NCBI GenBank assembly: GCA_964636125.1
Contig: CAZWPX010000002.1
Span: forward strand, 62,001-126,000
Origin: CAJINA01 sp964636125
Lineage (GTDB): Bacteria > Desulfobacterota > Desulfobacteria > Desulfobacterales > CAJINA01
Direction: 5' to 3'
Length of the DNA: 64,000 nt
Part shown: positions 1 to 8,800 of the stretch, piece by piece
Numbering within the stretch: position 1 is the stretch's first letter
How the letters are laid out: each line of letters starts with the position of its first letter
Program-made: the position numbers and the translations under genes
The notes under the pieces: generated by a model
Databases searched by the model: none
What the model saw: the letters and a program-made list of their open reading frames with translations, nothing else
What the model was told of the DNA's origin: nothing

Positions 1-226
1 GGTTCCCGCCGTACACCGACACCACCTTCAACACAAATTCGCCAGTCTGCTTCAAATGGGCGGGCATGATCAGCGTTACGCCCTTATCTGTGTGAAACCG
101 GCTGCGCAGCGGAACATTGGCCTGCTGGGCAGAGAACTGGGCAAAGGCTGACCTGACAGCCGCAATGGCATTTTTCATGGGCAGCGCGGCTTTTACATCG
201 GCTGCGGTGAGAATCCTGATTTTCAT
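1..226 (-). CDS. Ornithine cyclodeaminase / mu-crystallin family protein, N-terminal part (runs off the window)
   Basis: The minus strand is open from an ATG at 226 to the window edge and gives about 75 residues starting MKIRILTAADVKAALPM, then a PLRSR/H..KG/MPAHL pattern and LKVVSVYGGN. This is the usual N-terminus of the ornithine cyclodeaminase/mu-crystallin family, NAD(P)-dependent enzymes that make proline from ornithine or reduce cyclic imino acids such as pyrroline-2-carboxylate. It follows the FadR-type regulator and a HypD-like glycyl radical enzyme on the same strand, so a role in proline or hydroxyproline metabolism is a reasonable inference. Substrate cannot be set from this fragment; the Rossmann domain lies outside the window. 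Confidence 0.75.
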   Translation of the reverse strand, partial: MKIRILTAADVKAALPMKNAIAAVRSAFAQFSAQQANVPLRSRFHTDKGVTLIMPAHLKQTGEFVLKVVSVYGGN

Positions 227-250
227 AATGGTATTGTCCCTTAAAAGAAA

Positions 251-354
251 GTTCCGGGTTCTGCGTTCCCCGTTCAACGTTAAAAGCTTAAAATCATAGT
301 GGTTCCGGGTTCTGCGTTAACAACCTGGAACCTCTGAACGCTGAACCCTGAACG
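251..354. repeat. Interspersed TTCAACGTT/GAACGCTGAAC-type repeat
   Basis: The 17-mer GTTCCGGGTTCTGCGTT occurs at 251-267 and again at 302-318. Between and after the copies are GTTCAACGTT and GAACGCTGAACCCTGAAC strings. The same low-complexity GAAC/TTCA vocabulary recurs near 10.1, 10.6, 12.1, 14.2, 51.8, 56.4 and 61.7 kb, so this is one copy of a genome-wide short repeat family. No coding function is seen. Confidence 0.6.
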
Positions 355-358
355 GTAC

Positions 359-1066
359 CTACACATCCAGAATATCCTTCAGTTCAGATCTGATCGCGTT
401 CAGGTGTTTGCCGGTCCATTCTGCGGCCGCCTCACCGTCTCCGGCATCGATGTACGCCCTGATCTTCTCGGCTGTCTCTATGGATATTCGGCGATACCCG
501 ACCGACAGCTGCCTGGTCCTGAGCCGCAGATGGTGAGCAACCACCTTGTCAAGAATCAAGCGGGTCAACTCGCACAAGATCTGATTTTCAGAAGCATCCG
601 CCAGGGCCAGGTGAAAATCCATGTCCGCATCCAGGAAACTTTCGTATTCATCTCCGCACTGCCGCATGCTCTGTATGGCCGCCTCCAGGCTGGTAATCTT
701 GGCAGAATCGGCTCTCTCAGCCGCCAAACGGGCAGACCGGCACTCGAGAAGTTCACGCACATCCATGAGATCCAGAATACCCCCAGCTCTAAGGGCCGCA
801 TCGAGCTGAGATAGGGAGACATCCACCTCCGGCAGGTCTGCCTTGATATAGGTCCCGCGCCCCTGGGCCACCTCCAGATAGCCCATGACGGCCAGGGCGT
901 TGATCGCTTCGCGCACGGAAGATCGCCCGACTCCCAAAAGTGTAGCCAATTCCCGTTGCGGCGGCAACCTGTCACCAGGGGCCAGTTCTCCGGACTTGAT
1001 CTGGCTGAGGATCTGTTCCGCCACCATTTCCGGTGCGCTGCTTTTGCGGATGGCTTTAAAGGTCAC
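359..1066 (-). CDS. FadR-family (GntR/FCD) transcriptional regulator
   Basis: The 235-residue protein has a GntR winged helix at about residues 10-75 (signature PPQRELATLLGVGRSSVREA, then a wing with GRGTYI) and an all-helical FCD effector domain at about 95-220 with D.DFH (DMDFHLALADAS) and later His residues that bind a metal in this class. It lies 45 bp downstream of the glycyl radical enzyme on the same strand and upstream of the cyclodeaminase-family gene, so it probably senses a substrate or product of that pathway and controls the operon. Candidate operators are the palindromes at 4424-4446. The ligand is unknown. Confidence 0.9.
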   Translation of the reverse strand: MTFKAIRKSSAPEMVAEQILSQIKSGELAPGDRLPPQRELATLLGVGRSSVREAINALAVMGYLEVAQGRGTYIKADLPEVDVSLSQLDAALRAGGILDLMDVRELLECRSARLAAERADSAKITSLEAAIQSMRQCGDEYESFLDADMDFHLALADASENQILCELTRLILDKVVAHHLRLRTRQLSVGYRRISIETAEKIRAYIDAGDGEAAAEWTGKHLNAIRSELKDILDV

Positions 1067-1111
1067 GGTTTCATCCTGTTGTTTTCTGTGATTTTTAAAC
1101 TTAGCGGAACA

Positions 1112-3475
1112 CTAGAAGTTGGCATGCTCTGTCCGCCCAATAATCTCATTCTGCAGCTCGGCTGTCAAATCGACAAAATAATCACTGTAGCCCGCCACCC
1201 TTACGATCAGGTCCCGGTAATCGTCCGGGGATAGCTGGGCTTTTTTGAGAACATCCGCACTGACCACGTTGAACTGGATATGGTGACCGTCCAGTTTGAA
1301 ATAGGACCGCACCAGGTGCATCAGTTTGGTAATACCGGTCTCATCTCCCAGGACCTGGGGGATAAATTTCTGGTTCAACAAAGTTCCCCCGGTCCGGATA
1401 TGGTCAATCTTCGCCGCGGATTTGACCACGGCCGTGGGCCCGTTGCGATCCGCACCCTGGACCGGTGAAATGCCCTCGGACAGGGGAACCCCGGCCCGGC
1501 GGCCATCCGGCAGGGCACCGATGACACTCCCGAAGTAAACGTGGCTGGTGGTCGGCAGCAGGTTGATGCGGTGCACCCCGCCCTTGGTGTTGGGCCGCCC
1601 GTTGACGGCATGGTAATAGACTTCGAAAATCGACCGCATGATATCGTCCGCGTCATCATCGTCATTGCCGTATTTCGGAGTCTCATGAATCAAGATCCGA
1701 TGCAGCTGTTCATGGCCGTCAAAATCCCGATCCAATGCCCGCAGCATCTCGTCCATGCCCACGGTCTGTTTATCGAAAACATGGCACTTGATGGCAGCCA
1801 GGGCATCGGTGAGGCTGCCCAGTCCAACTCCCTGGATGTAGGATGTATTGTAACGCGCCCCACCGTTGTTGTAATCTTGGCCCTTTTCAATGCAATCATC
1901 GATCAGCAATGACAAAAAAGGTACCGGCATATACTTGGCACTAATTCTTTCGATAACATTGTTGCCCCTGATCTTGATATCCACAAAATGGTTCAGTTGG
2001 GCGGTGAAGGTATCAAAGAGTTCCGTGTAGGTCTGGAATTCAGTGGCGCGGCCCGTGGCCAGACCGATCTGCCGCCCGGTGCGGGGGTCTTTGCCGTTGT
2101 TGAGAGTGATCTCCAGGATCTTGGGCAGGTTGAAATAGCCGGTCAGGATATAGCACTCCCGCCCGAAGGCCCCGGCTTCCACACAGCCGCTGGCACCGCC
2201 CTCGCGAGCGTCCTCTATAGTCTTGCCCTGGCGCACCAGTTCCTGGACAATGGCATCGGTATTGAAAATAGAGGGCTGCCCGAACCCGGTCTGCACAATT
2301 TTCAGGGCCCGCTTGATGAACCGGTCCGGGTTTTTTTTGCTCAACTGCACCATGGAACTGGGCTGCAGCAGGCGCATCTCCTCGATCACGTCCAGGATCA
2401 GATAGGTCAACGGGTTCACCGCATCACGGCCGTCCCGGGTTACCCCACCCAGGTTGATCAGCGCAAAATCCACATAAGTATTGCTCTCTTTGGATGTAAT
2501 ACCGGTCTTGGGCGGCGCGGGATGGTTGTTGAATTTGATCCAGAAAGCGCACAGCAGTTCCCTGGCGCGTGCTTCGGTCAGTGTTCCGGCCGCGATCTCC
2601 TTTGTATAAAACGGATAGAGGTGCTGATCCAGCCGCCCCGGGTTAAACGCATCCCAGGGGTTCAGCTCGGTGATCACGCCCACGTGCACAAACCAGTAAT
2701 ACTGCAGGGCCTCCCAGAACGTTTTCGGTGCCTTTTCCGGAACCCGGTTACAAATCCGGGCCATCTCTTCCAGCTCTTTCCGGCGCTCGGCGTCTTTCTC
2801 GACATTTGCAAGCGCCGTGCACCGGGTTGCATGCCGCCGAGCAAAGGTAATCAGGGCATCCGCCGCAATGGACATGGCTTGCAGTTGTTCAAGCCTGTCA
2901 AGGGCGCGTGTATCCTTTTCATAATCAAGAGCCTTGATCGCGGCATCAATTTGGATTTTAAATTCCTGAAACCCCTGGCGGTAAATCTTGCCCCCCAAAA
3001 CGGTGTGCCCCGGGGATCGCTGTTCCTGGAACTCTGTGAAAACCCCGGCCTGGTAGGCCGCCTTCCAGGCATCACTCATATGCTCGAAGATCTTCTCCCG
3101 GATGGTTTTGCCCTGCCAGAACGGTATGATGCGCTGGTTGTAAATTGCTTTGGTGGCCTCATCCGCCTTAAAGGGAACTTTTTCCCGGGTATCAAACACA
3201 GTGAGATCTTCAACGGTGTGCAGACACACTTCGGGATAGGTCGGTGTAGCTTTGGGGGCCGGCCCGCGTTCCCCCACAATCAACTCACCCGCTTCGATAT
3301 GGATAGCCTTGTTTTCAAGGATATACTTAAAGGCCAGGGCCCTTTGCGCCGGAACGGAGGCTTTCTGGGCCATGCCCTGTTCGTAAAAATCGGTAAGCAG
3401 GGCCGCCCTTTCGCCGGAAATCGCGGGTACTGCGGCAAGGCTGACCTTTTTCAACTTTTCGATTCTGTTATTCAT
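1112..3475 (-). CDS. Glycyl radical enzyme, trans-4-hydroxy-L-proline dehydratase (HypD)-like
   Basis: The 787-residue protein has a PFL-like barrel and a C-terminal glycyl radical loop RVAGYS with the radical Gly at 762. The active-site loop has Cys431 and Glu433 (SGCVEAGAFGRE), the C-x-E pattern of dehydratase-type glycyl radical enzymes and not the CC pair of pyruvate formate-lyase. Other stretches, such as TELNPWDAFNPGRLDQH, SPGHTV, TGYFNLPKILE and LNQKF.P, match my recollection of Clostridioides difficile HypD closely. HypD dehydrates trans-4-hydroxy-L-proline to pyrroline-5-carboxylate. The cyclodeaminase-family neighbour fits an imino-acid pathway. A related ring-opening or other dehydratase remains possible. 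The activase gene ends 2 bp upstream. Confidence 0.85.
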   Translation of the reverse strand: MNNRIEKLKKVSLAAVPAISGERAALLTDFYEQGMAQKASVPAQRALAFKYILENKAIHIEAGELIVGERGPAPKATPTYPEVCLHTVEDLTVFDTREKVPFKADEATKAIYNQRIIPFWQGKTIREKIFEHMSDAWKAAYQAGVFTEFQEQRSPGHTVLGGKIYRQGFQEFKIQIDAAIKALDYEKDTRALDRLEQLQAMSIAADALITFARRHATRCTALANVEKDAERRKELEEMARICNRVPEKAPKTFWEALQYYWFVHVGVITELNPWDAFNPGRLDQHLYPFYTKEIAAGTLTEARARELLCAFWIKFNNHPAPPKTGITSKESNTYVDFALINLGGVTRDGRDAVNPLTYLILDVIEEMRLLQPSSMVQLSKKNPDRFIKRALKIVQTGFGQPSIFNTDAIVQELVRQGKTIEDAREGGASGCVEAGAFGRECYILTGYFNLPKILEITLNNGKDPRTGRQIGLATGRATEFQTYTELFDTFTAQLNHFVDIKIRGNNVIERISAKYMPVPFLSLLIDDCIEKGQDYNNGGARYNTSYIQGVGLGSLTDALAAIKCHVFDKQTVGMDEMLRALDRDFDGHEQLHRILIHETPKYGNDDDDADDIMRSIFEVYYHAVNGRPNTKGGVHRINLLPTTSHVYFGSVIGALPDGRRAGVPLSEGISPVQGADRNGPTAVVKSAAKIDHIRTGGTLLNQKFIPQVLGDETGITKLMHLVRSYFKLDGHHIQFNVVSADVLKKAQLSPDDYRDLIVRVAGYSDYFVDLTAELQNEIIGRTEHANF

Positions 3476-3477
3476 GT

Positions 3478-4266
3478 TTATCCTCCCACATGGACCGTAA
3501 ATCCATGGTGCGCAATCCGCTCTTTAATGGCATCTATTTTTTCCGCTTCAAGGGACACGGCGCAGTTCATCCGGTGATTCAGGCCAAGGCGGTCATATTT
3601 GGCCGCGGCTGTAGGGTGAAACGGCAACAGGTCAAAACGTTCTATATTTCCGGAAGATGCGGCCAGGGCCGTAATCTGGTCGATGTTTTCCGGGTCATCC
3701 GTAATCCCGGGAATAACCGGGAAACGCACCTGAACCTTACCGCTCTTGGCTGCGGTTTTGAAATTGGTCAGGATCAGCTCATTGGAGACTCCGGTATATT
3801 TTTTGTGGGCAGCAGCATCTGCGAACTTCAGGTCAAAGAGGATGCCATCCACTTTTTCAACGGCTGTGTTAAAGGTCTCTGCCGAGGCGTGCCCACTGGT
3901 GTCCAGCACTGTGTGAATCTCGTGTTGCCGGCAGGCATCCAGCAGGGCAAACAAAAAATCCGCCTGCATCAAGGGTTCTCCACCCGAAAAAGTCACCCCG
4001 CCGCCGGAATCGTCATAGAAAATGACATCTTTTTCCACTGTTGCCAAGACCTCAGCCACCGTCATTTGTATGCCGAGTGTTTCCGCAGGCTTGACCGAAC
4101 CGGCTACAGGCTGGCAGATCTGCGGTGCCATCTGGATACCCTCGGGATTGTGGCACCACCAGCAATTCAGGGGGCAGCCTTTGAAGAAAACAGTGGTGCG
4201 GATACCCGGACCGTCATGGAGCGCATATTTCTTGATTCTGAAAATGATTCCGCTGTTATTGTTCAA
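3478..4266 (-). CDS. Glycyl radical enzyme activase (radical SAM)
   Basis: It installs the radical on the downstream glycyl radical enzyme, using a [4Fe-4S] cluster and SAM. The CX3CX2C motif is KGCPLNCWWCHNPEG (Cys31, 35, 38), preceded by HDGPGIRT and followed by FSGGEPL and DLKF. The frame stays open to an ATG at 4371, but the extra 35 codons read through an interspersed GSGILPRND-type repeat. The family normally starts just before GIIF.IKK..LHDGPGIRT, so I place the start at TTG 4266, with an AGAGGG five bases upstream. The eight-cysteine ferredoxin-like insert common after the SAM motif is absent; only one Cys is found there. Confidence 0.88.
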   Translation of the reverse strand: MNNNSGIIFRIKKYALHDGPGIRTTVFFKGCPLNCWWCHNPEGIQMAPQICQPVAGSVKPAETLGIQMTVAEVLATVEKDVIFYDDSGGGVTFSGGEPLMQADFLFALLDACRQHEIHTVLDTSGHASAETFNTAVEKVDGILFDLKFADAAAHKKYTGVSNELILTNFKTAAKSGKVQVRFPVIPGITDDPENIDQITALAASSGNIERFDLLPFHPTAAAKYDRLGLNHRMNCAVSLEAEKIDAIKERIAHHGFTVHVGG

Positions 4267-4328
4267 CCACACCCTCTGTCGGATATGCCTGGTTTCACCC
4301 TCAGGCGTATACGCATGCCAATGCAAAT

Positions 4329-4363
4329 CGTTTCGCGGCAGGATGCCGCTCCCACAAAAACCC
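4329..4363. repeat. Short interspersed repeat (GSGILPRND / GAASCRE coding signature)
   Basis: The string TTTCGCGGCAGGATGCCGCT followed by CCCACAAAAACCC translates as GSGILPRND in one frame and VGAASCRE in another, a well-known spurious peptide signature of short interspersed repeats. A partial match, TTTCGCGGCAGGATACC, occurs at about 57789-57805 in the 3' end of the ADP-ribosylglycohydrolase gene. It argues against using the upstream ATG of the activase. Confidence 0.5.
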
Positions 4364-4423
4364 TTCTGCATGAACTTTTTTCCAAACGTAACACATCCCG
4401 GGTAAATTTCAATAGATTTATCA

Positions 4424-4446
4424 GGTCTTCAGACCATTGGTCCAAT
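4424..4446. promoter_or_regulatory. Two adjacent palindromes upstream of the activase gene, candidate FadR-family operator
   Basis: GGTCT-TC-AGACC (4424-4435) abuts ATTGG-T-CCAAT (4436-4446). GGTC/GACC and TTGG/CCAA half-sites are typical of FadR-family operators, and a FadR-family regulator is encoded in the same operon. The surrounding non-coding stretch, 4267-4678, otherwise holds the 4329-4363 repeat and AT-rich sequence ahead of the divergent binding-protein gene. Binding is inferred. Confidence 0.4.
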
Positions 4447-4678
4447 TCCACACCCTATTCAAATGTTTTCTTGTGATTCTGAGACAATTTTGATATGGTT
4501 CAGTTCAGTCTTTTTATTTGATATTATTGTATTTTTATAAATACTCCCTGTAATTCAGGCAAATGACTTACCTGCTCATATCTTGTGGCATCTAATTTAA
4601 ATTACGACTAGCCTCTAAATTCTGCCAGATTGTCAATATATAATTTGATTCCGGCTCGCCCGGGGTAGGAGGAATCCG

Positions 4679-5617
4679 ATGAAAAAAACTTTGGTTTTCC
4701 TGTTGGTATTTCTGTTTTCGTTTCCGGTACAGAGCCTCGCCGGTAAGAAGGCGTCCTATCACTTTGTACTGGTTCCCAAGGTGGTGCATCCCTGGTTTGA
4801 ACTGGTTCATGACGGTGCCGTTCAGGCGGCGCAGATGCTTGCGGAGTGGACCGGTTCTGAGTTCAAGGTCACGTATCGACCGCCCCAGAAGGCTGACGTG
4901 GCCGAGCAGAATACCATCTTGAAAGAGGCGATCACCGGCGGCGTGGACGGCATCATGATCGACCTGCTGGATGCAAACGAGAACAGGGCACTGCTGCAAC
5001 AGGTCCTGGACAGAGGGATTCAGGTGGTGGTGTTCGACTCAATACCACCTGCGGGGATGGAGTTGATCAGCATCGGCAACGATTTCTGTGAGCAGGCCCA
5101 GCTGGCTTCGCATCGCCTGGCCAAGATTCTTGGCGGTAAGGGTGAAGTGGCCATTATGCGGGGTGTGCCCACGGCGCCCAACCACATGATCCGGGCCAGG
5201 TGTCACGAGGAAACCCTGAAGCTCTATCCGGATATTCGGATAGTGGCACGGCCATACGATCATGATGAGATCAAGATAGCCCGAGAGGAGGCTGCCAGGA
5301 TCATGCGGGCTTTTCCCAACCTGAAAGGCTGGGTTTCCTGTGATGCCGCCGGCCCCATCGGAGTGGGCTTGGCAACCAAGGATGCAAGAAAAGTGAATCA
5401 AGTGGTATCCGTGGGGAGCGACGACTTGCCGCAGATGATCGAACTGATCAAGGAGGGGGTGGCCGACTCCAGCACCTCCACCAAACCGAGAATGCAGGGC
5501 TACTGGTCGGTGATCTCCCTATGGCAGGCAACCCTTGGTATCCATATGCCTAAACGCATTGATACCGGAATTGGCATTATCACCAAACGGATAGCCATGG
5601 ACTACAAGGGATTTTAG
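4679..5617 (+). CDS. Periplasmic sugar/TorT-type substrate-binding protein, probable sensor partner
   Basis: The 312-residue protein has a Sec signal peptide (MKKT, hydrophobic core, SLAG near residue 22) and a type I periplasmic-binding fold of the ribose-binding/TorT class: HPWFELVHDGA, then GGVDGIMIDLLDANE, DSIPP.G, IGNDF, and a late VSVGSDDLPQMIELIKEG. No ABC permease or ATPase follows; the next gene is a membrane-anchored hybrid kinase with a periplasmic region. That order matches TorT-TorS and LuxP-LuxQ systems, so it likely presents a ligand to the kinase. A strong GGAGGA precedes the ATG. The stop codon overlaps the terminal repeat of the element at 5616-5792. Ligand unknown. Confidence 0.82.
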   Translation: MKKTLVFLLVFLFSFPVQSLAGKKASYHFVLVPKVVHPWFELVHDGAVQAAQMLAEWTGSEFKVTYRPPQKADVAEQNTILKEAITGGVDGIMIDLLDANENRALLQQVLDRGIQVVVFDSIPPAGMELISIGNDFCEQAQLASHRLAKILGGKGEVAIMRGVPTAPNHMIRARCHEETLKLYPDIRIVARPYDHDEIKIAREEAARIMRAFPNLKGWVSCDAAGPIGVGLATKDARKVNQVVSVGSDDLPQMIELIKEGVADSSTSTKPRMQGYWSVISLWQATLGIHMPKRIDTGIGIITKRIAMDYKGF

Positions 5618-5792
5618 AAGCTATCTCAAAAAAGTCTTTTGGCCCAATCTCGGCGTTGGGCGCTCATATCAAATCCTCGAAATACTCAAGTATTAATCCG
5701 GGTTGATATTCGCGTCCGCCTTGCCTGTCGGGCGTAGCTCGCAGAGCGAAGACTGGACCTTGAACCAAAATCCGTTCTTTGAGATGGCTTCT
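5616..5792. mobile_element. MITE-like element of about 177 bp with terminal inverted repeats
   Basis: The left end AGAAGCTATCTCAAA (5616-5630) and the right end TTTGAGATGGCTTCT (5778-5792) are inverted repeats matching at 14 of 15 positions, with weaker similarity further inward (CTTTTGG against CCAAAAT). No ORF lies inside. It sits exactly between the binding-protein stop codon and the kinase ribosome-binding site. The first two bases of the element are the last two of the TAG stop. A non-autonomous miniature transposon is the simplest reading; a long RNA hairpin is the alternative. Confidence 0.55.
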
Positions 5793-5839
5793 AACAAACT
5801 GGCGCAGGATTGTTTCTTGATATCTGGAGGAAAACATAA

Positions 5840-8800
5840 ATGCGGCTGACATTGGTTCAGAAACTGCTGGTGATTTTTCTTGGTTTGGTATTGGGAAGTC
5901 TCGTCTCTGTCTCGTGGGTCTATTACAACTTTTTCACCAGCCACGTGGAGGATCTTGCCCAAAAACAGCAGGAAACAGCCTTCGAATTGATTTTCGACAG
6001 TGTGGGTAGAACCATTGCCGGTACGACTCCCGCCGTTGCCGGCTTCATCAGGGACTCCATAGGGGGCGATATCCACCTTATCAATGTCGCTCCGGAGCAG
6101 TATGACTTTCAAGATCTCAGCAACGCGCGGCTCTATCGGGAAATGCCGGCTGTTTTTTCCAGTTACCGGAATCTGGTATCCGCCGTGGACCGGTTTGCGC
6201 CGGCGCACGGAATAAACAAGCTGGTTATCTATGACGAGCAGGGTACGGCACGGGTGGTCTACCTGGATAATGGTGAACAAGAGGTGGCGGGTGTCTACTT
6301 GGGGAAAGGAGCAAATGCCCGGTTCATTCCCTACAGCACCCAACAGTTGACCGACCTGGGTGATCAGTTAATTCAATTCCTCTCCCCGGAAGAGCTGTGG
6401 CGCATGGTGAAACCGTCGCCGCCTGAGGGGGTGAGGACCCAATACGGCAGGGACGTTCCGCAGACAACCGTGGTCGGCATGGGCCAGTTCGGTGGACTGG
6501 CTACCACCCGTCTTCTTTTGCCAATAACGCAAAACGGGATTCATGCCGGGCTGGTTGAGATCGATATTGGACTACGCGGGGAGGATATTCGCCGCTTTGC
6601 CAGCTACAGCCACACCGACATCAATATCTTCGTCGGGTCCCGCCTGAGTCTCGGCACGCTGAAAGAGTATGACGTTTTCGATGTGAAAGGTGGCTTGACG
6701 CCCATTCGGCCTGACTTCACGGATTTTCAGCTACCGGAGATCAACTTTACCGAGATATCCATCGCCGGCAGGGCCTATTCACAGGGCAGTTTGGCCATTG
6801 GTGACGGCGATGAAACCCTTACATTCACCGCCAACTATTCCCGGGATGCCATTGCCGAGCAACGGAAGGCGCTGCTGATCTCAATTGGCTCGGTAGTTCT
6901 GATTCTGGGGCTGTTTGGGGTTCTGGTAAGTGGGATCATCGGAGCACGGGTGAACCGTTTCCTCCAGCAGATTCTCGGTTATCTCGAACGCCTGGCGCGG
7001 GGTGATATCCCCGAGAAGATGGCCGGAGCTAAGAGAGGAGAATTCGGTGCCATCAAGAATAATTTCAATGCCCTGATCAGCAACTATGGTGAGACTGTGC
7101 TGATTGCGGAGAAGATCGCCAACGGTGAACTGGATGTGCATCTGGATGAACGCTCGGACAAAGACCTGTTAAGTCGTTCACTGAATACCATGGCGGAGAA
7201 TCTGCTGCAGGCGCGCAACACGCTGGAGCAGCGCGTCATGGAGCGAACCGCCCAACTGGCAAAGAGCGAAGAGCGGTTTCGTGGGCTGGTTGATGACATT
7301 CCCGGCGTGATCTATCGCTGTGCCTTGGACAAGGACTGGACCATGGAGTACATCAGCGAAGAAGTGCGGACGCTGATCGGTTATCCCGCCTCGGACTTCG
7401 TCGGCAACCGGGTGCGCAGCTACGCCAGCGTCATCCATGCGGAAGACGTCGAACTGGTGGAGCAGGGGGTTCAGAAGGCCGTGGCGGCCGCCAGACCCTA
7501 TGTACTCGAGTACCGGGTCGTGGATCTGGGTGATAATATTCACTGGGTCTACGAAAAAGGCCAGGCCAGCTACGACGAGCAGGACAAGCCCCAGTGGCTG
7601 GACGGCGCTATCTTTGATATCACCGAGCGCAAACAGGCCGAGCAGGAGCTGAAGGCTTATCAGGAAAACCTGGAAGAGCTTGTGGACAAGCGTACCCGGG
7701 AGCTGGAAAAGAGCAACGCCAGACTCCAGCAGGAACAGGCTTTTATGGCCGGCGTGCTGGAAAACATCGAGGATGGGATTGTCGCCTGTGATGAAAAGGG
7801 CAAGCTCTCGCTCTTCAACCGCGCTACCCGTGAGTTTCTTGGTATTAAAGAGGAGCATCTGCCGCCGGAACAGTGGGAGGGCCGCTACAGCCTCTATCTT
7901 GCCGATGGCAAGACCCCGATGGAGACAGAAGATATCCCGCTCTTCCGGGCATTCAGCGGTGAGGTTGTTCACCGTGATGAGATGGTTGTCATCCCGGAGC
8001 GTGGGAAGAAACGCAGCCTGCTCGCCAGCGGGCGTGTCATTACCGGCCCAAAGGGCGCAACAGTGGGCGCCGTGGTCAGCTTGCACGACATTACGTCAAG
8101 CAAGGAGGCGGATAGGGAGCGCGCAGCCAATGAGCTACGGATACAGCTGCTTTATGAACTCAATCGAAGTCTTCCCGATATGGATGAGCAGACGCTGTGT
8201 GAGCGGGCGTTGGATATCGCTGTGCGGATAACCGACAGTCAGGTGGGGTATCTGCATATGGTCAATGACGACCAGCAAAATCTTAATCTTGCAGCCTGGA
8301 ACGCAGAGGCCCGGAAACACTGCACGGCGTCTTATGACAACCACTATCCAATCGAGATGGCCGGGGTCTGGGCGGATGCGGTGCGCCTGAAACAGACTGT
8401 GGTACACAACGACTACCCTGCAATGAATGAGAAGCGGGGGCTGCCCGAGGGGCACTTTCCCGTACAACGTCATATGAGTACTCCGGCACTCGATGGCGAT
8501 TATGCGCGTTTGATTATCGGCGTAGGGAACAAAGCGGCACCCTATGACCCGCATGATGTCCTACAGCTTGAATTGATCGCAGGCGATGTATTGAAACTTG
8601 TTATGCGCAAACGTGCTGAACAGGCCCTCAAGATCGCAAAGGAGGCGGCGGAACGCGCAAATGCCTCTAAGAGTGTCTTTCTGGCCAATATGTCGCATGA
8701 ACTGCGCACGCCGTTAAACGCCATTCTCGGCTTCTCTCAGCTGATGCAAAACAATCCAGCCATTCCCGAGTCGGAGCTGGAGCATGTCGATATCATTAGC

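Noticed and set aside
1988..3577. Long plus-strand open frame of about 529 codons opposite the glycyl radical enzyme
   Set aside because: It is antisense to an unmistakable enzyme gene, has no domain character, and arises from codon bias of the real gene. Similar long antisense frames opposite the first kinase (7178-8086) and gltX (55022-56296) were rejected for the same reason.
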